NCBI GenBank assembly: GCA_018398765.1
Contig: JAHBMJ010005912.1
Location: 73,233 to 137,033, forward strand
Length of the DNA stretch: 63,801 nucleotides
DNA from: Chromera velia
Taxonomy: Eukaryota > Sar > Chromeraceae
Direction of reading: 5' to 3'
The translations under genes were made by a program, and so were the position numbers. This document shows, piece after piece, positions 38,301 through 48,926 of this stretch. A model generated the notes under the pieces. It ran no database searches. It saw only the letters and a list, made by a program, of their open reading frames with translations, and was not told the DNA's origin. Every line of letters starts with the position of its first letter. Position 1 is the stretch's first letter.

Positions 38301-41300
38301 AAACAGTGTACGAAGAAGAGGCAGCAGGGGAGGAAATAGAAGTGGGGGAGAGAGCGGTACCATATTCTTGTCACGCATCACAGAAAAAGACAAAGACAAA
38401 GATGAAATCCGATCACAAAAGTCATTGGGGACTGAGAAGGCCTCGAAGAAGTCGGAAGGAATGTCAAATAGGAAGACGGAAGCGCTGGAGAAGAGAGGAC
38501 CCCCCCCCCGCTTTGACTGGTGAGTAAGTCTTTCATGCAGACAGCAGAGGGGGGGAAAAGAAAAAAAAAACTTCAGATTAGGGCCCGCTGTTCCTGTGTT
38601 CCACTCCGGCCCTTTCCCTTGCTTCCTGGTCTATCGGTGTCTCCTTGTGGACCTGAGATATGAACAGGCAGAGGCGGTATGGGTGCATCAGCTTATGCAT
38701 GCGTGAGTTGTATTGGAGAGAAGTTGCGGATGCCTGAGCGTGTGCCAGAAAAACGCCCACCTGGTAGGGCCAGTCGGAGAGAGAGGATGATGCATTTCGA
38801 TGATTGCGCTTCACCCTGGTTCGGTTGAGAGTGAAAGAGAAAGGGTTCGTGGTCTTCTTTTCTTCTGCTTGGCTTTCGTGTGTCTGAAGGGATGAGAAAA
38901 GCAGAGGGTCTCTAGCTGTGCCTCCTGTTTAGCATCTTTGTCTGTCTGTCTTGCTACATGGGTTTCCTTCCTGGTCATGTATCTGCATGTGTTTTTCGAT
39001 CAATCTTTTGTAGTCAGTCATGCATGATCCCGATTGACTCTTTTTTTTGGTTCGGTTCTCTTCCTTTCCTTCTGGCAGGTTTGCGGAAGCAGGAAAGGGC
39101 ATTCCTCCGCGAAACTGGATGGTGAGTCTGCTTTCCTAATTTTTCTCTTCTTAGTCAGTCAGTCAGTCAGTCAGTCACTCACTCACTCACTCACTCACTC
39201 ACTGACTCAGTCAGTCACTCACTCACTCACTCAGTCAGTCAGTCAGTCAGTCAGTCAGTCACTCAGTCAGTCAGTCACTCACTCACTCACTCACTCACTC
39301 AGTCAGTCAGTCAGTCAGTCAGTCACTCACTCACTCACTCAGTCAGTCAGTCAGTCAGTCAGTCACTCACTCAGTCAGTCACTCAGTCAGTCAGTCAGTC
39401 ACTCACTCACTCACTCACTCACTCAGTCAGTCAGTCAGTCACTCACTCACTCACTCACTCAGTCAGTCAGTCAGTCAGTCACTCACTCACTCACTCACTC
39501 ACTCACTCAGTCAGTCAGTCAGTCCTCTCACTCACTCACTCACTCACTCACTCACTCAGTCAGTCACTCACTCACTCACTCACTCAGTCAGTCAGTCAGT
39601 CAGTCACTCACTCACTCACTCACTCACTCAGTCAGTCAGTCACTCACTCAGTCAGTCAGTCAGTCAGTCAGTCAGTCACTCACTCACTCACTCAGTCAGT
39701 CAGTCAGTCAGTCACTCACTCACTCACTCAGTCAGTCACTCAGTCAGTCAGTCACTCACTCACTCACTCAGTCAGTCAGTCACTCACTCACTCACTCAGT
39801 CAGTCAGTCACTCACTCACTCACTCACTCAGTCAGTCAGTCAGTCAGTCACTCACTCACTCACTCACTCACTCACTCACTCAGTCAGTCAGTCAGTCAGT
39901 CCTCTCACTCACTCACTCACTCACTCACTCACTCACTCAGTCAGTCAGTCAGTCAGTCAGTCAGTCAGTCAGTCAGTCGATGAGTTCGCTGAAGCAAGAG
40001 GGCGAAACGAGTGAGAAAACGAGAATGAGAAAGTGCGCAGATGAGTAAGAAAGGAAAGTAGCGATGAGAAAGTTCGTCTGAACTCCTGTATGTAAGATCG
40101 ATCGACACCTTCCTGGAAACTCCCACCCACACAACGCTGTATGCAGCATCCGATGCATCTCCAGAATAGAGCCTGTTTTACTTCGTGCCTATAGGTGCCT
40201 CGACGCATGATATACTGGAGTATGCATCTCTCACCAGAAGTAGGGTGGTCATATGGATAGCTAGGCCGTCGTTCCATCTGGCTGCTTTTTGTGTGTGCTT
40301 GCATGCAGGACGTCAAAGAGTACGCTTCTCATCTGGGTTTGAACACAAAGACCGAGACCGGGGAGCGATGTTTGCTGTCTGCGCTGTCCCCCGTTCTCTC
40401 TTCGGACCTCCCCCTCCCCTGGAATGCCCGGGTGGACGACCGGGGTCTGGTGTTCTTCTTCCACCCTGGGTTCTCCAAAACCCAGTGGACGCACCCGCTG
40501 GAGGGCTTCTTTGAGAGACTTGTGGAGGTGTTGCAGAGGAGGAAGGGGAAGGAGGGGGGGGATGGAGGAGAAGGAAAGGGACAGCAGAGAGAAGGGGATC
40601 CGGAGATCCTTCAGGAATTTGAGAAGATTCTTTTGGAAAGTCTCAGAAGGGACACTGTGCTCAGGTAGGTCACATAGACTAACTATATTTTTCTTTCTGG
40701 TTTTTTTTTTTTCCGGTATCATCTTCACACACACGGGATAGAAAGAAGCATAAAATGCGAAGTTCTTCTGTCTTTTTCTTTTCTTGTCCTCAAATCCTTT
40801 GGCTGTTTTCTTTTCTTGTCCTCAAATCCTTTTGCTGTTTTCTTTTCTTGTCCTCAAATCCTTTGGCTGTTTTCTTTTCTTGTCCTCAAATCCTTTAGCT
40901 GTTTTCTTTGCTTGTCCTCAAATCCTTTGGCTGTTTTCTTTTCTTGTCCTCAAATCCTTTTGCTGTTTTCTTTTCTTGTCCTTAAATCCTTTTGCTGTTT
41001 TCTTTTCTTGTCCTCAAATCCTTTTGCTGTTTTCTTTTCTTGTCCTCAAATCCTTTTGTCGTTTTCGTGATCTTGTCGCTACGGACTCTGAGAAGGGAAA
41101 AAAGATTAGAAGGACGGAAGCAAACAGAGAAAGATCTTTGTTTCTTTCGACGCCCCCACCCCCACCCCGCACACACACACACACCTCTGGACAGACCGAG
41201 ATGCGAATGCGGATGCGCCGAAGAAACTTGTTTTCCGAAATTTTGCTTTTTCCCCTGCCCCCCCAAATCTTTCTTTCTTTCTCTTCTCGTGCATACAGGC

Positions 41301-42292
41301 TGTTTGGACCTGCATTTACTTTCATACAGGACTCTTTTATACAGATGTTTTCATACAGATATAAAAAGAATTCTGTATGAAAGTAAATGCATACATCGTG
41401 CAAGCAGGCTGTTTGGACTTGCATTTACTTTCATACAGAATTCTTTCATACAGATGTAAAAAGAATTCTGTATGAAAGTAAATGCATGCATCGTGCAAGC
41501 AGGCTGTTTGGACGCTGGAGAGGCCCCTTCCCTGCACCCTTAGACTCGGCGAGTTGCACAGCGGAGGCAGGGGGGGAGGAGCCAACTTGCAAGCCTTGTC
41601 TGTTTTGGAGTCTGGTGGAGGACGGGGAGGAGGTCTCGGGAGTCTCTGCCAGATGGGACGACCCTCTGGAATCTGCCTGCGTGCATCTGACTCTGCGTCT
41701 CGGGTCGGTCGGTTAATTGAGTCTTTAACTCTGTCTGCCTGTCTGTCTGTGTATCTGTCTGTGAAGGGAAGAGAAAAAGAAAGAAAGGGCGATATAGTCT
41801 GTCTGTGTATCTGTCTGTACATAGAGACAATGAGGAAAAGCAATTAGAGAAACATATCCTTCATCTGTCCTCAAGAAGAGTATCGCTGAATGGAAAAGCA
41901 GATCCGTGCTTCTGTCTACATGCATCATGCAGTCAATTTCCCCCCCCACCTCCATCCATCCATCCATCCATCCATCCTGCAGCATGTTGGCCCACCTGTG
42001 GCGCGAGTTTGCTCGGAGCGAGGACGAGCAGCCGTTCCCGATTCCAGAGGCAGAGTGGGTGTCCACCGCCGAGAAGAGCGTCAGGTGTGTGTTGATCAAA
42101 GAGAAAGAGAGCAAAAGCCAGAGGAATAGCACAAGCAGCAGCCGTGAAGGTCGGACTGGGGGGACCGCGGGGGGGAGACCCCAGAGTTCGACAGGGACCC
42201 GACTGAAGGACAAAGGGGTCTCGGGGTCTGCCGCCGTTCTGCGGATAGACTCCGGGTCCATTGCATCCTTCTCTCCCAAGAACAATCGGTGA
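35366..42292 (+). CDS. WW-domain protein with a CEP164-type module
   Basis: Eight exons: 35366-35461, 35567-35763, 36092-36447, 36908-38519, 39079-39121, 40309-40664, 41503-41703, 41983-42292. All phases agree; 1056 residues. Residues 1-768 are mostly charged and low in complexity, with Ser/Arg-rich stretches and no domain I recognise. Exon 6 encodes DVKEYASHLGLN...LPLPW, then the WW domain (first Trp ~806, second ~828: LPLPWNARVDDRGLVFFFHP ... TQWTHPL) and FFERLVEVLQRRK. This 'EYA..LG...PLP.W...W.HPL...F..LV' arrangement is that of the CEP164 N-terminus, a centriolar distal-appendage protein. Here it is C-terminal, so orthology is not established. Introns 5 and 6 carry large repeat arrays. 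A flagellar or centriolar role is an inference. Confidence 0.75.
39150..39980 (+). repeat. (AGTC)n/(ACTC)n array in intron 5 of the WW gene
   Basis: About 830 bp of alternating blocks of AGTC and ACTC tetramers, starting about 30 bp after the donor GTGAGT of exon 5. Its units are the same as in the arrays at 4384-4845 and 12160-13390. The Ser/Gln/Thr/His frame through it is an artefact. Confidence 0.9.
40774..41063 (+). repeat. 32-bp minisatellite, nine copies
   Basis: Nine tandem copies of a 32-bp pyrimidine-rich unit (core TTGTCCTCAAATCCTTT) in intron 6 of the WW gene, with few substitutions (GGCTG/TGCTG, one CTTAAAT). The last copy decays at TGTCGTTTTCGTG. Confidence 0.9.
41289..41513 (+). 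repeat. Triplicated splice acceptor separated by two foldback elements
   Basis: The acceptor with the first bases of exon 7, core GCAGGCTGTTTGGAC, occurs at 41289-41309 (as GCATACAGG...), 41399-41419 and 41493-41513. Between successive copies lies a palindromic element with arms CATTTACTTTCATACAG and CTGTATGAAAGTAAATG; in the second (41420-41486) the arms are perfect over 24 nt. Only the third acceptor (exon start 41503) gives an open reading frame into exon 7. The same element lies in the nucleolin gene at 62272-62357. Confidence 0.85.
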
Positions 42293-42838
42293 CAAATCGA
42301 TGCATGCGTCGGATGGCATGTGCATCTCAACAGAGGGATGGTACGCCAAGAAGGATGTACCTTATGCCTTCTCTAGTAGAGTGACATCTGTAGGATCGTA
42401 GCGGGGATAAGCTCCGGTACAAAGACGGAATTGGGTCACAGGCTCTGCAGGGGCTCTGCAGGGGCTCTCATGAAAAGGGCACAAAATTCTTATCATGGTG
42501 CAGCTCTACCACTGGCATACATGCTTCTGTCTAGCACTTTAAAAATCTAACAATTAATTCAATGCCAGTATAAAGTACTGGGTAAAGTACTTTTTAGCAG
42601 TTTATGAGATTATGTAACTTGAAATTTAAAGTTGAAATACAGAATAAATTAATAAAAAACCTAGGAAAAAACTAAAAAGTGTCATATCATCATCATACGC
42701 CATCGCCATCTGATATATATATACTTTGTCTATAGCTAGTCATTTAGTATTAGAATTAATATAAAACTAGATATAAAATTCCCCAGGAAAAATCTTATTT
42801 CTCTCAATTCTTGGACCAGTGGTAGACGTTCTCTAAAC
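42293..42838. other. Convergent intergenic spacer
   Basis: About 550 bp between the stop codons of the WW gene (plus) and the PPR gene (minus). It becomes AT-rich after 42540. No terminator-like signal could be assigned and no gene is seen. Confidence 0.45.
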
Positions 42839-45043
42839 TCACAAGAATCGAAAGCCTTTGTTCATTGCACTGATCAACAAACTGTGATTGATCTTGTTGG
42901 TCTCAAATCCCCTTTGTTTCATCTCATGAAAGATTTGCATTGCTTTTTCCCTCTGACGGTCTCCGGGGCTTTTTGAGATTAGAGTAATCAGTGCATTAAA
43001 CGTGACCTCATTGGGCTCCACTCCTTTCTGCTTCATCTCATCAAAAACCTCCAGCGCTTTCTCCCACTGACTGCCCCCAGGGGCCTTCTCCATTGCACTT
43101 ATCAGTGTATTGTACGTGATTGTGTCCAACTGCACTCCTCTTTGCTTCATCTCATCAAAAAGCTCCAGCGCTTTCTCCCACTGACTGCCCCCTGGGGCTT
43201 TCTCCATTGCACTTATCAGTGTACCGTACGTGATTGTGTTCGGCTCCACTCCCCGCTCCTTCATCTCATCAAAAAGTTCCAGCGCTTTCTCCCACTGACT
43301 GCCCCCTGGGGCTTTGTCCATTACACGATTCAGTGCACGGTACGTGATTGTATTCGGCTGCACTCCTCTTTGCTTCATCTCATCAAAAACCTCCAGCGCT
43401 TTCTCCCACTGACTGCCCCCTGGGGCTTTCTCCATTGCACTTATCAGTGTATTGTACGTGATTGTGTTCGGCTGCACTCCCCGCTCCTTCATCTCATCAA
43501 AAAGCTCCCGCGCTTTCTCCCACTGACTGCCCCCTGGGGCTTTCTCCATTGCACTTATCAGTGTACCGTACGTGATTGTGTTCGGCTCCACTCCCCGCTC
43601 CTTCATCTCATCAAAAACCTCCAGCGCTTTCTCCCACTGACTGCCCCCTGGGGCTCTCTCCATTACACGAATCAATGCACGGTACGTGATTGCGCTCGGC
43701 TGCACTACTTTTTGCTTCACCTGATCAAAAACCTCTAGCGCTTTCTCCCACTGACTACCCCCTGGGGCCTTCTCCATTACACGAATCAGTGAACGGTACA
43801 TGTACTCGTCCGGCTGCACTCCTCTTTGCTTCATCTCATCAAAAACCTCCAGCGCTTTCTCCCACTGACTGCCCCCTGGGGCTTTCTCCATTGCATTTAT
43901 CAGTGTACTGTACGTGATTGTGTTCGGCTGCACTCCCCGCTCCTTCATCTCATCAAAAAGCTCCCGCGCTTTCTCCCACTGACTGCCCCCTGGGGCTTTC
44001 TCCATTACACGAATCAGTGAACGGTACATGTACTCGTCCGGCTGCACTCCCCGCTCCTTCATCTCATCAAAAAGCTCCAGCGCTTTCTCCCACTGACTGC
44101 CCCCTGGGGCTTTCTCCATTACACGAATCAGTGCACGGTACGTAATTGCTCTCGGCTCTACTCCTCTTTGCTTCATCTCATCAAAAAGCTCTAGCGCTTT
44201 CTCCCACTGACTGCCCCCAGGGGGTTTCCTCAGTGAACACAACAATGCACTGTACGTGACTGTGTCCGGTTGCACTCCTCTTTGCTTCATCTCATCAAAT
44301 ACTTCCAATGCCCCCCTCCAGTTTCCTTTCTTGCCGGCCAACGATATGCGGACCGTGTAGGACTCTGGAGAGTTGCCGTGTAAGTCCGAATCAAGCCCCC
44401 CCCCTTTAAGGTTTCCCCTTTTGCTTTGAGCAGAAGTTCTGCGCGCCGGTCTTTGAACCCCCCCCCGAGACATGCTCCTACCCCCGTCTCTTTTCCGATC
44501 CCTTCCCCTCCCAGAGGCTGGACCGGTCCCTTCCCCCCCCTGCCCCTGTGCATAAGTCGGGGGAAGATCGCGTGGAGGTGCGAGAGAGGACGCGTGAGTG
44601 ACAGCCGCACGGCCGGCAGGAAGACGCACTGGGACTCCACAGGAAGAGCAAAACTTTGCGTTGCTCACCAGTCTCTTACCGCAGTCACTGCAGAAGCGGG
44701 GGGCAACTCTCTCACGCGCGTGTGCATCCTCGTCTACGTCGTCCTGATCGATGGGTGCCTGACTCCTTTTTCGAATAGGAGACGGCTGGAAATTGCCGCC
44801 GTCTCTGCTGATAGAGGACAGTCGCAGCCTTGAAGATACTTCTGGCGGCGCCCTTCGTCTGGCTAGTGCAAAAAATGCTCTTGAACCTACAAAGGGGGAA
44901 ATGGGTGCTGGCTTCCACGAACTCGGCAGATCGGCAGGTGTCGCCAGCCGCACGGTCTCTGAAAAAATAACGAGACTGTAAAACAATAAGACGAATCGCA
45001 GGCCGGTCCCGCACACGACGGTATGGAAGCTCTTTAATGACAT
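42839..45043 (-). CDS. PPR protein with zinc ribbon and probable plastid presequence
   Basis: Single-exon gene of 734 residues; the ATG at 45043 (MSLKSFHTVV) is chosen. Residues ~11-33 (CGTGLRFVLLFYSLVIFSET) form a signal-peptide-like hydrophobic stretch. A basic, Ser/Arg-rich stretch with aromatic residues (FVGSRAFFALARRR, 51-64) follows, as in bipartite presequences for complex plastids. A CxxC...CxxC zinc ribbon (C118, C121, C132, C135) precedes a Gly/Arg-rich linker. The rest is 13 tandem pentatricopeptide repeats of 38 residues, consensus SQWEKALEVFDEMKQRGVQP + N/D-TITY.TLI.AMEKAPGG. The repeats are nearly identical even at DNA level, which implies recent expansion or homogenisation. PPR arrays bind single-stranded RNA in organelles; residue pairs that vary between repeats (for example N-T, D-E, S-A, R-A) would set base preference. 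Plastid location is inferred. Confidence 0.85.
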   Translation of the reverse strand: MSLKSFHTVVCGTGLRFVLLFYSLVIFSETVRLATPADLPSSWKPAPISPFVGSRAFFALARRRAPPEVSSRLRLSSISRDGGNFQPSPIRKRSQAPIDQDDVDEDAHARERVAPRFCSDCGKRLVSNAKFCSSCGVPVRLPAGRAAVTHASSLAPPRDLPPTYAQGQGGEGTGPASGRGRDRKRDGGRSMSRGGVQRPARRTSAQSKRGNLKGGGLDSDLHGNSPESYTVRISLAGKKGNWRGALEVFDEMKQRGVQPDTVTYSALLCSLRKPPGGSQWEKALELFDEMKQRGVEPRAITYRALIRVMEKAPGGSQWEKALELFDEMKERGVQPDEYMYRSLIRVMEKAPGGSQWEKARELFDEMKERGVQPNTITYSTLINAMEKAPGGSQWEKALEVFDEMKQRGVQPDEYMYRSLIRVMEKAPGGSQWEKALEVFDQVKQKVVQPSAITYRALIRVMERAPGGSQWEKALEVFDEMKERGVEPNTITYGTLISAMEKAPGGSQWEKARELFDEMKERGVQPNTITYNTLISAMEKAPGGSQWEKALEVFDEMKQRGVQPNTITYRALNRVMDKAPGGSQWEKALELFDEMKERGVEPNTITYGTLISAMEKAPGGSQWEKALELFDEMKQRGVQLDTITYNTLISAMEKAPGGSQWEKALEVFDEMKQKGVEPNEVTFNALITLISKSPGDRQREKAMQIFHEMKQRGFETNKINHSLLISAMNKGFRFL

Positions 45044-45777
45044 ACGCACGGGAAGCTTCGGGAAAAATCCAACAAACTTTGGGAGGAAGACGCAGTCTGA
45101 GAGGACGGAGAGAAAGGTCTCGCCACGTCAGCCCTGCTCCTACTCAACAAGAACAGCAGTCACGACATGTACGACTGAAGGAGACGCGATGGAGACGCGC
45201 CATGACGCGTGGCCGGCGGCAATTAACCGGCCCGCTGCCCGCCGGCCGCCCCAGTGGCCCCACCCACCGCCCGCCGCCCGCCGGGAGCCGGCGGGCGCGG
45301 CCGGCCGGGCCGCGGGTGGCCGGCGGCAACCGGCCCGCCGCCGCCCGCCGCCCGTCCCACCCACCGGCCGCCCGCCGCCCGCCCCACCCACCGCCCGCCG
45401 CCCGCCGGCCCGCCGGCAAGGCCCTGCATCTTCCCCTCCGTGTATGATTGAGGCCCACATGGACCCCGGCACAGGGCATGTCCGACCATTACGGACCCCG
45501 GCATGTCGTGCGAAGTCATTGACAGATTTTGACAACAAATAATTCAATTTAAACTCAGTAACTGGTCAGTCTCCGAGCATTCTGGCGTCCTTTCGACAGA
45601 CAGAGAGACACATAAAGTAGCTACGATTCACTTCAAAGCCAACGAGCGTTCGCGACTGTCTCAATTGGCTCTTGTGGCCAGAGTCTTCCGTGGGAAGAAT
45701 CAGGCAGCGACTGGTCGAGGACCCTCGCTCTACCTCTCTAGCTTCTGCACCCTTTGACTTGAAGAAACCCAGCAAGA
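45044..45777. promoter_or_regulatory. Divergent spacer with a GC-extreme stretch
   Basis: 734 bp between the divergent PPR and VPS24 genes. 45215-45425 is almost pure G+C, made of CCGCCCGCCGG/CCGGCCGCC words rich in CpG. A CpG-rich bidirectional promoter is possible but inferred from position. The long Pro/Ala/Arg frames through it are compositional artefacts. Confidence 0.35.
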
Positions 45778-48700
45778 ATGTGGCTTTTCGGCAAGTCGGG
45801 CAAAGACGCCACCGAAAAAGCAAATGACACACGAAGCCAAGTAAGCCAGCCGGCACTTCCCTCGATCGACCCGGCGTCTCCTTTTCCTCCTCTCTCTACT
45901 GCAAGCTAGGTGTGAGTCCATCATATGTCTGTTTGTTGATTGCCTGACTGGTGCTTGCAGGTTCGTGAGTGGACGCGAAAATTGAGAGGGGAGATGCGTC
46001 AATTGGACCGTCAGATGCGGTCAATAGAGAACGAAGAGAGGAAGGTGACTGACGAGATCAAGAAGGCGGGAAAGAGAGGAGACGTGAACTCCTGCCGCAT
46101 CCTCGCCAAGGAGGTCGTCAGGTCAAGAAAGGCCAGAGAGAGTCAGTGGAAAGAGAGGAAAGACAATGGGGGAAGTGTCTTGCCTGCCTGCATGTCTGTT
46201 TGTGCGCTCATTCTGTCTCCGTCTCTCCCGTCTCCTCTGTCGGTCTGTCGCACTCTTCCCGCTGGGGGTCTGTGTTCCAACCTGGACGGTTCGATCTGTT
46301 TATCTTTTTCCTGCTGCTCTCTTATTCCTTTTGTCAACGTCTTGTTTCCCAGTCTGCCTCCAGGTTCACTGCGATGACTGCTGCACGCTGCAGGGCTTGC
46401 AAGCATTCAAACTTTCAGTACCAGAGAGATTGATGTCACGTGACTGACTGCTCTTGCAACCTCCCTCGCAGGATTGCTGGAGTCCAAAGCTCAACTGAAC
46501 TCTGTCTCAATGTCACTACAGCAACAGGCAGGTGAGCGCGTGAATCGATCGAGATTGGGGAAGGGAAGCGGGGGCAAAGGGCAAAACTTATGAAAAAATC
46601 ACTGGACTGGACATTTTGCGTTGTCGCCAAATTTCATGAACACACAATGCGAGCACCATCCTGTGGACGTAGACTCGGCACATCGATACAATTTGCGGAA
46701 GCAAAGCCAGGATGCTTTAAGCGTCCTCTTGTTTGTATGACGGGGATTTGCATAGAACGAGGCGCCAGACTTTATCATATTTTTCCTGTGTCTTTCACTG
46801 TACTTGTTCTCCTTCTTGGTCTTTGCTAATGCATAAATTCCTGTCATGCCTTTCTCTCCCCAGTCGCTAATATTAGGGTTTTTTGATTCCGCCACTTCTG
46901 TTTGGGTCCTCTCGCTAGACCTCTCCTCTCCATCTGTACGTTGGTTGGTTTGGCCGTGCCTGCCTGCCTGCCTGCCTGCCTGTCTGTCTGTCTGTCTGTC
47001 TGTCTGTCTTCTTTTTCCCTCTGTGGTTCCGTTCTCTGCCTGCTAGAAAGAGAGAAAGAAGAGACCATTCTGTCTATCTATCTATCTGCCAATCTGTGTG
47101 TCATCCCTTTGAAGGAACGATAATACAAAAAAGGGTCTGCATGGCGACGTCGAACACAAAAAGGAACAATGACGAAGGTTCGAAGAAAAAAGCGCGCGCG
47201 CGTGTGTGTTTGTGTGTGCGTGTGTGTGTGGTTGAATTCTTTTGATGACGACAGCGATTGGTGTGTGTGTGTGTGTGATAATGAATGCATTGTTCTTATC
47301 CCTTGATGGATGGATGATCTCTCTGTCGATTCATTCCGTCTGCCTGCCTGCCCGCAGCAACGATGAGAGTCGCAGGGAGTCTGGAGAAATCGACGGACGT
47401 GATGCAGGCCATGGGGAATCTTGTGAAGGTGTCGGAGATTTCAACAACCGTCAGGATGCTGTCTGAGAAAAAGAAGAGAGCAGACGGAAGAAGAGAAGGG
47501 AAGAGAAGAGAAGAGAAAAAAATACTTACATCCTCTTTGCCTTTCCGTCAAGAATTTGGCCCGGAAAGCGTAGCTGAGGGGCACTTACAAAGAGTTGAGG
47601 TGGGAGCGCGCGTATGAGCGTGAATCTGCGATTGAAAAATCTGACGCACGCAGATGTATACCCCGGAAAGCTAGAGAGCTGAGGGGGTACTTAATACAAC
47701 ATGCACGAGTTAGGTTGCATATACAAAGTTGATTTCGCTTTCCGGGTCATTCGCACGGAGTGCGTCAGATGCGATGATCTTGGGGTGGTGTGACGCATGC
47801 CTGCCTGCAGCTCTCAGAAGATGAGAGGGACATGAAATGCCAAGAATCTCTCTCTCTCTATGCCCGTCTGCGTCTTTTCTGTTTGTCTGTATCTGTACGT
47901 GCGTTTGCATCTATCTCTGCATGTTCTCTCAGAATTCTCTCTCCTGCTCTCCATACTTCCTGTGCGCGTGCAGATGACCGAAATGTCCCGGGAGATGATG
48001 AAAGTGAGTGAGTGAGTGAGTGAGTGAGTGAATGAGTGAGTGATGTTACAGCACGGGGGCGAATGCGTTTAATTTTCTTTTCTTTCCCCTGAAGTTCGTC
48101 TCTCTCTCTTCCTTCCTTCCTTCCTTCCTTCCTTCCTTCCCTCCCTTCCTTCCTTTCCTTCCTTCCTTCCTTCCTTCCCTCCCTCCCTTCCTTCCTTTCC
48201 TTCCTTCCTTCCTTCCTTCCTTTGTCTTTCCTGGAAGGACGGCGGCTTGATTCGACCCGTCCTTTATTCATTCATTCATTCCTGCATGCATGCATGGAAA
48301 GCTCGCTCATGAATTTCTGTTCTTCATTCGCACACCTACCAGGGGTGGGTGATCAAGGGCAAGGAGGGAACTGAAATTTCTCACACTCTTTTACGAAGGT
48401 TTTGCTTTTCATCTCCTTCGGTCAATGACTAGTGACGGAAGTCTTTCCATTCGCCCTTCATAGCGGGAGGTTATGCGTGCAGTCTTTTTCACTTCAAATT
48501 TCAGGATACTTCCTTGCTCACTGCAAACACTTCTGTCCTCTTCCCCCTTCCCCCTGCCTGGCTGTTTGTTTGTTTGTAGTTGGGTCTGATTGACGAAATG
48601 GTGGGAGACGCAATCGACTCAATGGACCCAGCGGAGTTGGAGGAGGAGAGCGCGGGGGAGGTCCTGCAGGTCATGAGCGAACTCGCAGCAGACGTCATCA

Positions 48701-48853
48701 GCCAGCTGCCAGACAGCGAAAAGGCAATGCTGCCGCAAGCTGCACAGGCGCAAGCAGCGGCAAAACCGGCAGAGAAGACGGCCGTGGTCAGTCTCTCTCT
48801 CGAGGCAAATCTTCCATTTTCTCTCCCCAATCTGAATCTTCCTCTGTCTCGTC

Positions 48854-48884
<31 letters not shown>

Positions 48885-48886
48885 GT

Positions 48887-48926
<40 letters not shown>

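Noticed and set aside
39034-40014. 326-codon Ser/Gln/Thr/His open frame
   Set aside because: It is the AGTC/ACTC array of the WW-gene intron; a tetramer repeat without stops is open by composition.
40774-41063. 32-bp tandem repeats as a repeat-protein exon
   Set aside because: The unit is not a multiple of three and lies inside an intron whose flanking exons join in phase.
43142-44145. Plus-strand repeated frames opposite the PPR gene
   Set aside because: They are antisense shadows of the PPR repeats; the repeated peptide has no domain and lacks its own start and splice context.
45037-45480. Pro/Arg/Ala-rich open frames in the divergent spacer
   Set aside because: They exist on both strands in several frames and follow from the extreme GC content alone.
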